DNA of 30,973 nt from Gnetum montanum (Eukaryota > Streptophyta > Gnetopsida > Gnetales > Gnetaceae): contig MNCI01035075.1 in assembly GCA_015680685.1 (NCBI GenBank), positions 5,535-36,507 on the forward strand, in the 5' to 3' direction. Shown in pieces: positions 19,288 through 29,899 of the stretch. Positions within the stretch are counted from its first letter, which is position 1. Each line of letters opens with the position of its first letter. The translations under genes and the position numbers were made by a program. Below the pieces are notes generated by a model. The model saw only the letters and a list, made by a program, of their open reading frames with translations, ran no database searches and was not told the origin of the DNA.

Positions 19288-19369
19288 TTGAGAGTAAGCC
19301 GCGCAGGGAGGCAGTCAAGACACACGATTTCAAGAATCCCAAGACAAGAGTGGGAGAATTCTCACATTT

Positions 19370-19503
19370 CATGAGAGAGAGGTTTCTTCTTGTTCTCTCC
19401 ATGTGATGAAGAGAGAACCCTGTTATTTCCACATTGCATGAGAGAGAGGTTTATTCTTGTTCTCTCCGTGTGATGAAGAGAGATGCTTGTTATTTCCATC
19501 GCT
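19370..19503. repeat. Two tandem 67-bp repeats upstream of the movement protein
   Basis: 19370-19436 and 19437-19503 both begin CATGAGAGAGAGGTTT and contain CTTGTTCTCTCC and GATGAAGAGAGA. They lie just upstream (on -) of the polyprotein start. They may be the remaining part of the viral leader or host flank; I cannot tell which. Confidence 0.8.
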
Positions 19504-20039
19504 CATAATAAGATGTTTTTCTACAATTATCATGTTTAAAATAAAAAATTGAACACAAGAGAATTCCATCCGTTGTTATCCATGCTAACAATGTTATCTT
19601 TAGATGTTTGTAGAAGCAAAAGTACCTCAATTTCTATGTAAACTGCTAAATACATGAAACAGATCTACAAATCTAAAATAATTGTCCCAATCTAGGTTTT
19701 ACAACCAATAACATTATCATATTACCTCCTAAAAACATAGATAAAAGAAGAAATGAATGTTCAATGTTGAATATACCTAAACACCAAAATTGATCCAATA
19801 AAAAGCCATGGTTTAGCAGTTCTTGCAAAAAAATAATATAAGCACAAACTGTAAAATATGCCAAGAAAAGTAGATTGACTACAAAGTCTATATGAAACAC
19901 GAATGCTTAGTTTAGAGATGTCTACATCAGCAAACTACACAACTAGCTCAAATAATACATTATTTAGAGCTTTGTAAATGATACCATCATACCAACAACT
20001 CTTATTAGGTTTTCCACACAACGAATACATGATCTAAAG
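19504..20039. other. Non-genic AT-rich stretch
   Basis: I see no gene or repeat between the repeats at 19503 and the LINE. The 75-codon frame on - at 19673-19900 is hydrophobic and AT-driven, with no family likeness. Confidence 0.4.
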
Positions 20040-20106
20040 GAAATTTAAATCCAAAGCTTTCTACAATATGGAAGTCATAACTCTTGCCAAACAAGCCACA
20101 ATTCAT

Positions 20107-20792
20107 GAGAATGTTAAGTGGGACTTCATTATCTAGATGATGACTAAACTTGGTTTTGGTCCTAAGTTCCTACATATGGTGAAATGCTTATTCTTAGATG
20201 CTACTGCGAGAATAGTTACTGCCTTTGATATCACTTCTTCCATCTCTATCCATAGGTTAGTGTGGCAAGGATGTCCTCTCGCCCCTTACCTATTCATCAT
20301 CACTACAAACTTCTTCTGTCATAAGTTAAACTATGATATTCAGAATAAGTTTTTCTCTGGGTTCGTCTCTCTTCCCCTCAACATCAAGTTCTTAATATGC
20401 ATTTCGCTAATGACTCTTTTTTCCTCATTGAAAACACTGCTGCTAATGTGCAACTGCTCCTATATTGGGTGGAGCAATATTGCTCTCTCTAGCTCCGAGT
20501 AAATCTTCTATTTATAGTTTCAACAATAATTACATTCATTTGCCCAACTATAATTGGAAGCTTATTCAAGACCAAGATAGCATTAAGATTTTGGGGATTC
20601 CCCTCCGTTTTAGAGCTCCTACTTCAATTCTTTGGGAGCAAGTAATTTTTCGAATTCAAAGGAAAATTGAAAAATGGAAGACTAAACCCCTCACTCTTGC
20701 CGACAAGTACCTTGTCTATAAATTTATTTATGCTTTTACTCATGTGTACTATTCTTCATGTTGGGCTCCCTCCCAAGCTACTTTTCTAGAAT
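20107..20792 (+). pseudogene. LINE reverse transcriptase remnant
   Basis: Frame one (20137-20502) has MTKLGFGPKFLHMVKCLFLD, SISIHRLVWQGCPLAPYLF, the conserved RQGCPLAP-like box. The catalytic box lies in another frame near 20398-20416 and reads HFANDSFF, so the usual Ala-Asp-Asp is Ala-Asn-Asp. Frame three (20465-20794) has SIKILGIPLRFRAPTSILWE, WKTKPLTLADKYLVYKF and THVYYSSCWAPS, typical of plant LINE RT connection. Frameshifts and the Asn make it inactive. Confidence 0.85.
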
Positions 20793-21890
20793 GATTATTC
20801 TAGGACTATATGTGGTCATCTAAAGACTCCCAAAAAGGTTTCCATCATGTTGCTTGGAATATTGTTACGCTTCCTAAGAATAGGGGTGGTTTAGGCCTTT
20901 TGAATTCCTTCAAACAAGGTCTCACCTTAGTCATAAAATGATTGGTTTAGCATCTAAATGCGCTAGACATTATTGGAAGTCTCCTCCACTTAAGGCTCTG
21001 ACAAGCATTTCCCAAAAATGAGCCCTTTTGGAAAGGAATCCATTTCGTTAATTGGATCCTCTCTCCCCATGCTATCATCATTCCCAGATCCCATGTCTGC
21101 AAAAGCAATTGGAGGACTTGGCAAACTTTACATCATTATATCAATTAGACTAATGTCAAGATCAACCCTACTCTTCTTTCTAAGCTTTGCCCCTGGTGGT
21201 TACCCTTGCCACCAGCTCCTCTTGCCACTACAAATGCTAGGGTAGCTACTTCTTGGTATCAAAAGGGAGTTATTTCTCTTAGTTGTCTTCATCTTGTAGA
21301 CCAATGGATTCCTGGGAAGTGTTTGAAAATTTGTATGAGGCTTCTAAAGCAATGCACCATTGCTTGGATTGAGTTTATAATTTTATCCATCAATACTTGC
21401 AATTGGATGTTTTAGTACAAAGTATTTCATGGGTCTTTTACCTTATAAGTCGCATGTCCCCTTTCAACTATTGCATGATTCCTCTATCGTCGTTCATTGA
21501 TGCAACAAATCTTGGCACAAACAAAAGTTTACACAATTCTAGATCTCCCTCTTCAACTGTATTTGAAACCTTCCAACTCTTCCTAAAATTCAACAATTTG
21601 TTTGGTGTCTTCTTCATCAAGATTTACCCATCGATAGATGCCTTGAATACCTTGGGATTCACACTCCTAAGTGCCCTCTCTGTGGTGGAATTGAGGATTT
21701 TGTCCATGTTTTTTTGGCATTGGCATTTTGCTTAGCATATGTGGCGATGGGCTTCCATAGTCATCCCATCGTGCAAGCTTTCTCAAGATGATGTAATGTT
21801 TAGCTTTTTGCCTCTCACTTCTGTGAATTTCAAATTTTTTTGGAAGGTTATTAGGCCCATTGTTCTATATTATATTTGTAAGCGCAGATG
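20793..21890 (+). pseudogene. LINE ORF2 C-terminal part with zf-RVT finger
   Basis: After a stop at 20793 the sequence continues in changing frames: QKGFHHVAWNIVTLPKN with RGGLGLLNSFKQGLTL (20829-20930), and near 21655 HTPKCPLCGGIEDFVHVFLA, a Cys-x2-Cys ... His zinc finger typical of plant LINE ends (the last Cys is not in place). Several frames (21018-21735) overlap it in part. Confidence 0.7.
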
Positions 21891-22372
21891 TAATATTCAA
21901 AGAGTGTCTATTTAAACATCTATCATCTAACTAATATGGAGAAATTGTATATCCTCCACCTTGTTCATGTCCAAATCATATCTCAAACTTCAAAGCTCAA
22001 GTTGGATATTAATCAATTGATCCATCTATTGCAACCTTGGAGCAAATCCATGAGTCCAAGCAACCTTCTTTAGCAAGGTTCACTTCATGGGAGTCCCTCT
22101 TCATAATTTCAGGCATTTTCTGCTTCGTCTAGTTTTTTGCCACTCTTCCTTTGCTTCTGTTTTCAAACGATCCTTGGTGGAAGGTTGATCTGTAGATTAT
22201 GTTCCTCCACTTTGGGATCAATTACCTATAATGATGTTTCCCAGCGTAACATCTCCAGTTTATTAAGTGTCCCTTCTATGTTTTTCCCCCTTCTATATCT
22301 AGTCTTTATGACTTGATGTTAAATATGTATGTGATGCTCTTTTCCTATTAATAAAACTCATTTTTCGAGGTC

Positions 22373-23520
22373 CAACACAACACACCCCCTCTCCCCAAAC
22401 ACCCCCACCCCCAAAAACAAAAAAAGAAGAAGAAATGGACAACATATTGTGTAGTGTGGGGTTCAAGTCTTGATCATAGGAGACAAATGAGAAATTTCAA
22501 AAACAAATCTTGAAGAATGAATTGAAAGTAATTCCTTAAGTGCCATGTGCAATACTTCTATTTGAAGCTAATTTGTTTTCATTGTAAGCTGAAGCAATGT
22601 ATGAGTCCCTAACATTCTATTTGAAAAATAAAAATGCAAAAAGATTTCAAAAAATATTATCTAAAAATGATGCCCTAAAAGAAAATTGTAGCACAAAAAT
22701 GAGGTATTGAAAATATTGATGTAATAATAAATTCAAAACAAACTTGGAAACTTATTAAAATAAAAGTAAAGAAATGGTGAGGTGTCAATCCCAAAAAAAA
22801 ATAGACAACAAAGTGGCAATATCCACAAGAGTACTAATTATACTGCCTCCAAGATTGTGTTTATTAAGTGGTAAAAGACAAACATAAATAGAGTTTTTCA
22901 AAAGAAAATGACAAATCTCTAATCATTGAACACATTATACTCAAGATTTATTGTTAATCATTTAAATAATTAAAGCACCACCACCATACATGTATTTACT
23001 TATATTGTATGATTCATTGTTGTATAAATCCCCACCATAGGATTTCATTGTGATAGGCATAAGCACTCTCATTTCATCTATGTGCCTTATCTCTTCATCG
23101 TTACATTGTAATAGACATCAACATTCTCATCTTCTCTATGAACCTTACATTTTCTTCATTCTCCTTGATGATTGCTTCTTCATGTTCCTTCTCCACCTAG
23201 AGTTAAGTTCACTCACTTAACTAATTAGTTGAAAGCTTGTAGGTTAGGTTTACTCAGAACTCATGGTTAAAAACTTACCACATGTAACTATAATCTATGT
23301 ACAAATTATTTCTTTTCATTCTCCTTAATTATTGATTTTTTGCTCCTTCTCCATCTAGAGTTAACTTCACTCATTCAAGGTTAACTTCACCCACTCAACA
23401 ACTTAATTAAGAACTTGCCACATATGACTATGATCTTATCTTTTCTCACTTAAGGTTAAACTTATCTTTTCTCGTGCAAGGCTAAATTCACTCACCCAAC
23501 TCATTCATTAAGAACTCATT
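22373..23520. other. Non-genic stretch, low complexity
   Basis: It starts with a C- and CA-rich run (22377-22415) and A-runs, then AT-rich sequence. From about 23050, short CATTCTC/CTTCATTCTCC and ACTCACTTAA phrases recur loosely. No coding frame or RNA gene is visible. Confidence 0.4.
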
Positions 23521-23791
23521 AGTTAAGATCTTGCCACTATGATCATTATAAAAATCAGATATTGGTAATTCATCCCCCTCTTCCCAGTACTTCTATCTTA
23601 TGTTATATTTAATTTGCATTGCCTTCCTCTCTTCCAAGCTCCTCTTCACTCAATCAACTCATGAGTTAAGAACTTGCCACTATGATCATCGTAAAAATTA
23701 AACATTGGTAATTCACCCCCCTCTTCCTAGTACTTCTATCTTATGTTCTATTTAATTTGTATTGCCTTCCTCTCTTCCAAGCTCCTCTTCA
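23521..23791. repeat. Two tandem repeats with 143-bp period
   Basis: The units (about 23521-23648 and 23664-23791) share CTTGCCACTATGATCAT, ATTGGTAATTCA, CAGTACTTCTATCTTATGTT-like and GCCTTCCTCTCTTCCAAGCT blocks. A weaker, earlier relative (ACTTGCCACATATGACTATG at 23413) suggests more old copies. Confidence 0.8.
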
Positions 23792-24014
23792 ATTCTACAT
23801 TTCTATTTATTCACAAAAATGACACACAAACTTCTCCTTCCTTCACATCCTTTTTAAACCTTTCACGATTTTCACATTTCTTTTATTTCACAAAATTTTT
23901 TTCACACTTTGCTTTACCATACCTTATTAATGATGGTGACTTTTCATGGTTAGGCAATCAAAGATCGGTTTAGTCATGTCCCATGCTATCATCAAACAAG
24001 ACCCCCTACTATAA

Positions 24015-24466
24015 CTAGCTTAAATATATATATATATCTATAAATTGGCCAAGATGATTTTATAAAAAAATGATGTTAACCAAGCCCAACTACTGGACAA
24101 GGTAACAAGATAACTAAAAACAGAATCACCCATCCCTCCTCTATTTCTCTACCGCTTACCAATTTAGTTTTACGCTCTCAATCAAGTTTGCTCTTTCTTT
24201 CTTTGTTCATGGCATTTTTGAGAAATAAATCTTTTGCATAAATAATTTTTAAAAATGCCATGAACAAACAAAGAAAGAGCAAATTTGACTGAGAGGGTAA
24301 AACTAAATTAGGTAAGTGGTAGAGAAACAAAGGAGGGTTGAGTAATTCCGTTTTTAGTTATCTTGTTACCTCGTCCAGTAGTCGGGCTTGGTTAACATCA
24401 TTTTTAAAAAAAATCATCTCGGCAAATTTATATATATATATATATATATATATCTATCTAAGCTAG
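24015..24466. mobile_element. Foldback/MITE-like element, 452 bp, nearly full-length hairpin
   Basis: The arms run from CTAGCTTA (24015) inward and from TAAGCTAG (24466) back and pair over about 200 bp each, including GATGTTAACCAAGCCC / GGGCTTGGTTAACATC and GCTCTTTCTTTCTTTGTTCATGGCAT and its complement. About 20-30 bases form the loop (around 24228-24250). Both ends have (AT)n runs. No protein is encoded. A clear target-site duplication is not visible. Confidence 0.85.
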
Positions 24467-24528
24467 TGGAACGGTTTCGCGAGCTATGAGTAAAATTAAT
24501 TATTTTTTTATTTTTTAAGTTATCATCA

Positions 24529-24909
24529 CTATTTGCATTCCAAATAATATATACTGGTAAACAAAAATTGGTTAAAATAAAAGTTTATACATTTCATATA
24601 TGTTGATGAAGGAATACATTGCACAATTATTGCAACAAACATTATAGGGCTACATAATAGGATTGAGCAAAAGGAAATATACAATAATAAGTGTGAACTT
24701 AATATACCTAATCCTCCAATNTATACAATAATAAGTGTGAACTTAATATACCTAATCCTCCAATTGAGAAAAACGAACTTCCTGTGCAATTCTACTTGGA
24801 GATGTTTAGCATCTAAAATTTTTCTATATCTTTGCACATGGAAAAGAGAATGAATCTTTAAAGAATCAATGGTCTTGACTCTAGATAATGCAACAAACAT
24901 TAGACCCAT
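24529..24909 (-). pseudogene. PIF1/Helitron helicase C-terminus, copy 1
   Basis: The frame reads MGLMFVALSRVKTIDSLKIH, FHVQRYRKILDAKHLQVELH, the last motif of PIF1-family helicases (LTFVALSRV). The part with the Gln-rich motif (HKSQG) is absent from this copy. After FLNWRI the reading runs into non-coding sequence and across the N at 24721. Confidence 0.75.
24678..24764. other. Assembly joint: N flanked by a 43-bp exact duplication
   Basis: 24678-24720 and 24722-24764 are identical and divided by a single N at 24721. This is how two overlapping contig ends look when joined without merging. The second copy of the surrounding unit has no such doubling. The true sequence probably contains the 43 bp once. 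Confidence 0.85.
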
Positions 24910-25185
24910 AAGTTCTCTTATGTAGCGGTTTCGTGGGCTATGAGTAGAATTTAATTATTTTTTTATTTTTTAAGTTATCATCACTATTTGCATTCCAAAT
25001 AATGTATACTAGTAAACATAAATTGGTTAAAATAAAAGTTTATATATTTCATATATGTTGATGAAGGAATACATTACACAATTATTGCAACAAACATTAC
25101 AAATCCTCCAAATACTATAATAAGTGTAAACTCAATATTCCTAATCCTCCAATTGAGCAAAATGAACTTCTTGTGTAATTCTACT

Positions 25186-25640
25186 TTAGAGATGTTTAGC
25201 ATCTGAAATCTTTTTGTATCTTTGCACATGAAAAGGAGGAAGAATCTTTAAAGAATCAATGGTCTTGACTCCAGATAATGCAACAAACGTTAGACCCATA
25301 ACTTCTCTTGAACCAATGTGAATAGTAGCCTTATCTAGTGCCATTCCTTGAGATTTATGAATAGTCATGGCCCATGCCAACCGTAATGGTGACTGACGAG
25401 ATGCTTCTTAAACCACAGGTACAATTGGCACATGATGAGGATTACCATTATCAAAAGCACATCCGATGTAGGAGTCAAAATCAACAATAACATATAATGG
25501 TAATGCATGTGGCTATTTACCTTAAGGATACATAATATTATGAATCATGCCAAGTGCACCATTCACCAATCCTACTTCAGGCCAAAGGTTAACTGTAAGC
25601 ATTACCCTTGCACCTTCACATATAAGTAGAGATTGCATTA
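25186..25640 (-). pseudogene. PIF1/Helitron-type helicase C-terminal part, copy 2
   Basis: Reading leftward: CEGARVMLTVNLWPEVGLVN (25622-25560), GALGMIHNIMYP then stops, VIVDFDSYIGCAFDNGNPHH, PLRLAWAMTIHKSQGMALDK (motif with HKSQG, 25393-25334) and VMGLTFVALSGVKTIDSLKI. These are the last motifs of the SF1B helicase of plant PIF1-like and Helitron proteins. The Arg of ALSRV is Gly here. In-frame stops and loss of the N-terminal motifs make it a remnant. Helitron origin is likely, but no Helitron ends were found. Confidence 0.85.
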
Positions 25641-26032
25641 CTTGTTGCAGTAGATAGTTGTTGCACTACTTGTTGTAGTAGATGGTTGTTGTTGCTGATC
25701 TTGAAGAAAGTGTTCTTCACCTTCTCTATTGGGACTAATAGCAGCAAAATCCATGTTTCTAAAAATGCATGAATTCCAATATTGCACCTCTTAATCTTGT
25801 AACACGATGCCTAAGTTCAATATCTTTAAATACTGCATCACACCGTAATTGTCATCACCTTAACCGTTGCCATGATAATAACCATCAACCATAATCGTCA
25901 TCATTTATAATAATAATAAATATTCATTATTATTATACTCGTAACCATCACCATTTATAATAATAATAAATATTCAATATTACCCACTGTTTATAATAAT
26001 AAAAATTCATTATTACCCATGTCGAGCCCTAC
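25641..26032. repeat. AT-rich minisatellite-like stretch
   Basis: From 25880 the phrase ATTTATAATAATAATAAATATTCA recurs in altered form three times (about 25895, 25952, 25990). 25641-25870 shows no coding signal beyond TTGTTG-rich repeats. Confidence 0.6.
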
Positions 26033-26033
26033 A

Positions 26034-26280
26034 CATGAGGGAATACGAAGAGATGAATGGGGAGCCCAAGGGTTGGGGGGCATCAATTGAATAGAGATTC
26101 GGCTCCCCTATAGTGACTCTTTGGCTCCTTTACATGTGGTGCGTGCATGTGAAGGAATACAAAGAGACGAATGGGAAGCTCAGGGGTTAGGGGGCATTAA
26201 TTGAGTAGAGATTCAACTCCCCTGCAATTCTTTAGCTCCCATGCATGTGGCCCATGCGGGTGAGGGAATACAAAGAGATC
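26034..26280. repeat. Tandem repeats of about 112 bp, 2.2 copies
   Basis: Units start near 26034, 26148 and 26258 with GAGGGAATACRAAGAGA and contain GGGGGCAT, TAGAGATTC and GGCTCCCCT / AACTCCCCT. A fragment (GGCTCCCCTGTGACTTTTTGGCT) reappears at 26844-26866, so the AT-rich block between may be an insertion into the same array. Confidence 0.8.
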
Positions 26281-26866
26281 AAACTAAATTGGCACTGCAA
26301 CATATATTTGTAATGCATATTCATTCGTGGAGATATAAAAAATCACATTACAAATGCATAAATAATGTTATTATTATATCATGGGCTTTTGTATATTGAC
26401 ATTATTGTTACAATGGACAAGATATGAATGATGATAACACCTCATTCATAATTATTATGTTATGATTATTGTGGAATCCAATAAATGTTATGAGATTATT
26501 ATAATTAGAGCAATAATCCATAATTATAATCTGAAATATTATGGATTATAAGATTTATTCAAACGGTAAACATTTCATAATAAATAAAGCCAAGATATGA
26601 TGAAATATTACTCATAATCCATAATTGTAGAGATATTATTTATTCATTTATAATGCTAACCCATAATGATTATATCTCAGTTAGCATTATCCATAAGATA
26701 TATATAATGAAATGATTATAAATAACCGACTTTATTTATGATGAAATGTTTATAATCATTATATATAATCATTTATGTTTATGATTATAAATATATCATT
26801 ATATATAATCGAGATTATGAATAACTGAGATAAATATAATCATTGGCTCCCCTGTGACTTTTTGGC
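26281..26866. repeat. AT-rich block with many short inverted repeats
   Basis: The block is built of ATAATCATTAT-, CATTTATAAT- and TAATCCATAATT-type words in both directions (for example GATTATAAATAACCGACTTTATTTATGATG with CATTTCATAATAAATAAAG elsewhere). It would fold into many hairpins. No gene is seen. Confidence 0.6.
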
Positions 26867-27960
26867 TAGGGAAGATTTATAAATAATTGGTTATTTGTGA
26901 TTATGGCAAAACATGTGCGTCGGCAGAGAGCTCATCGTCATTTTTCTCGACATTAGCTAGGATCATCACAGCATGATTTTGCCAAAGATCTTTCCAGGGT
27001 TCTCATTTTTAAAATTTACCAGGTTAACAACCATATCATCTTCCATCAATCAAAGAATATGTACATAAAGAAAAAGCTTCACTACATGCGAAAAGGTAAG
27101 AAGAAATTATCAAATTTGAACTCTTTAAGTCCTTCCAATAAGCAAGAAAATTTGTTAAAATTATAACCGAAGTTAGGCCAACATCTCAAATTGGTTAATA
27201 ATTTTCATGTGCTAGCAAAAATGCTTAATGCTTTTGCATTTTATTAAAACGCATATTGCAAACGAAAGAGCATATCACAATCGTAACAACTGAATGCATC
27301 TACTCCATGGCAACTGTTGAATTTCAAAGCACAGCCATGAAAATGATAAAACCTACACAAAATATACAATGAGATAAAGAGAAAATGAACTTACAAATGT
27401 TTCTTTACATTGAAGCAGAAAATTACAATTTCAGAATTCCTTGCCTCTAGAAAACATTGAAAAAAAAAAGAACCAAACTTTGGAATATTTTTGCATTGGG
27501 AATGCAAATGTATAGGAAGGCATGCTAAGTACTAATGACAGAAGAGCTCAGCTTAAAGTGAAACTATGAAAATTGCACAAAATCATCAAAATGTAATGTT
27601 CAACACGTTACAATTCACTATAAAAAATTAACAAAACCACACATAAAGACTCCTAGAAAATTTGTTCTTAGAAAGAGATTCCAATAACCAAAGGCTATTG
27701 TTGACACATAAACTTCAAAAGACCAGCTTCAAATGTAACCATTACCATCTTTTCTTGAATGTCTCTGGCTCTACCCCTCATCCTACCCCTACTTGCAAAA
27801 TTTTATGCTTAAAACATATATTCAAACAAAGCTACTCAAGAAACATATTGGCCTAATTCATATATAAATTTTATTCAAAAAAAAACCTAAATGAAATAAT
27901 CTTTTAACTATTATAACAAAAATTGTATTATGATTGTCAATGATGTGTGTATGTCATGGC

Positions 27961-27998
27961 TCTCAATGTCAAGCAAGAATCTCAATGTCAAGCAAGAA
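27961..27998. repeat. Perfect 19-bp tandem duplication
   Basis: TCTCAATGTCAAGCAAGAA occurs twice head to tail with no change, so it is a recent slippage or duplication. Confidence 0.9.
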
Positions 27999-28086
27999 TG
28001 TAGCAAAAGCTAATTGGCCTACTACCTTATTGCTGCCTTGGTTGAAAAAGCGCATACTCATGAACTTGTTATTACAGCTAAAACAT

Positions 28087-28162
28087 GGTTTTGGCCTTTT
28101 TATGTGTGCAAAGGAATATGAAAAATTAGGTTTTGGCCTTTGCAAAGAATATGAAAAATTAT
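28087..28162. repeat. Imperfect tandem duplication, units about 43 and 33 bp
   Basis: GGTTTTGGCCTTT ... AATATGAAAAATTA occurs twice; the second unit lacks about 8-10 bases in the middle. Confidence 0.8.
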
Positions 28163-29122
28163 AAAAAGCTCTTGGCCACAAATGTACTCCACCTCCCCCT
28201 ACAATCCTGTAGAAACAAGTTGGCCTCTTGGCCAAAATAATTTCCTCGTCACAATATGAATCAATAGCATACTTCTCGGATATTGTTTAAGAAATTACCG
28301 AAATGAAGCAAAATTAATCATGTTAACCCTTCGTAAATACATGGCATCGTAAAACAGGCCTTCCACAACGATGGAAAGGTCGATCAAAACAAATATCAAA
28401 AAACGGCCGTCAGAGCGTAATCAAATAACAAGAGTGAATCAAGCGGAGCCCCAGCAAAGTAAAGCTCGATATGCATCTCCTTGGTGCGGCCAAAAACCGA
28501 CTGCATTTAAAGAACTCAATTTATAAAGACATAACTTCTGTAACACTAACTACAATATCAACATTACCATGTAAAAGGACCTGTCCAGCCAGCAAGCACC
28601 TACCCTCCATGCGGTCGCTAGCTTCGCATCCACTAATGAAAGCCAAGCGTTGGCTTACACAATCCAAAATCCCAAATGACATTAAAGAAATCCGTAACAG
28701 TACAATTTGATTTACGTGAAAGATTCAAAGCTCCATACGGTAAACATAGCCCTTGATAGTATTTACTCGTACTTTGAAATCCCAAAACCGCCTATCCTAC
28801 AATATAGCGAAATCCAGCATTAACAAATAACACGGAGCCCACTCATAATCCATTCATTGTAATCCATTCATTGACATAAAAAAAATTCAAATGATCATTT
28901 TGAGACACTGACAAAACATGACACTAAATAAATGCATATAGAATATCAATGATAAATGGGAAGTACATTATATTTCCGGAAAACATATCTAAAATCCAAA
29001 ATGGCCATTAACAACTCCAAAAAGAGAATCTGTCCCGGAAAATAGTGAATCACACAGTTCTGAAATTTTTTTTAAAAAAAATCTCTTTGATCTATTTCAA
29101 TCAGCAAAAGATGTGGACAAAA

Positions 29123-29684
<562 letters not shown>

Positions 29685-29899
29685 TCAAGGTGATAAATTT
29701 TAGAAGGGTCTTCTTAAAAGAGCAGAATAATAGGAGCCACGAACGTAGTTTAACAGTAAACTGGAACTACAGCCACTTTAATATAGCATAAGTGGTTAAC
29801 AATATTCATATAAAAATAAGGTTCCATAGGAGCAGTACGCGGCTTCCTATCAACTAAAATGGTTCATTTAGCAAAGATAATGACTAAGCAAATACGGAT

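Larger units (their letters stand above)
12544..19290 (-). mobile_element. Endogenous caulimovirid provirus, nearly unit length
   Basis: Reading leftward: movement protein (19287-18679), spacer, capsid, zinc knuckle, protease, RT, RNase H (to 14017), ORF2 (13839-13105), promoter (about 13003-13100) and leader (12979-12616). There is no integrase, and the movement-capsid-protease-RT-RNase H order in one polyprotein is the plan of petuvirus- and florendovirus-like Caulimoviridae. Frame arithmetic shows 18727 to 14930 in one frame with in-frame stops at 17885, 16739, 16229 and 15227; frame breaks occur near 18738 and 14935. A polyprotein plus a separate downstream ORF resembles florendoviruses. 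Which genus it belongs to cannot be told by eye. Confidence 0.9.
20040..22372 (+). mobile_element. 5'-truncated plant LINE (L1-type non-LTR retrotransposon)
   Basis: It holds the later part of ORF2: RT from about 20107 (VKWDFII), thumb and connection, then a C-terminal zinc finger of zf-RVT type near 21655-21725. The 3' end is near ATTAATAAAACTC (22347-22359), a common LINE tail, followed by CT- and CA-rich sequence with A-runs at 22410-22435. The endonuclease and ORF1 are missing, as expected of incomplete reverse transcription. Frames shift several times. Confidence 0.85.
24467..25311. repeat. Tandem duplication of a helicase 3' segment
   Basis: Unit one (about 24467-24922) and unit two (about 24923-25311) both begin with CGGTTTCG, then GCTATGAGTA and TTATCATCACTATTTGCATTCC, and end at the helicase codons for GLTFVALS. 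Unit one contains an assembly joint (24678-24764). Both carry the same 3' end of a PIF1-type helicase on -. Confidence 0.8.
26867..29122. other. Non-genic stretch downstream of RPL10
   Basis: I see no coding frame with family likeness. It includes two small tandem duplications (27961-27998 and 28087-28162). The part just left of 29122 must hold the RPL10 3' UTR. 28430-28800 is less AT-rich than its surroundings but has no readable product. Confidence 0.4.

Noticed and set aside
27934-28235. Open frames on both strands around the small tandem duplications
   Set aside because: Their repeated residues come from the DNA duplications, and they match no protein I know.
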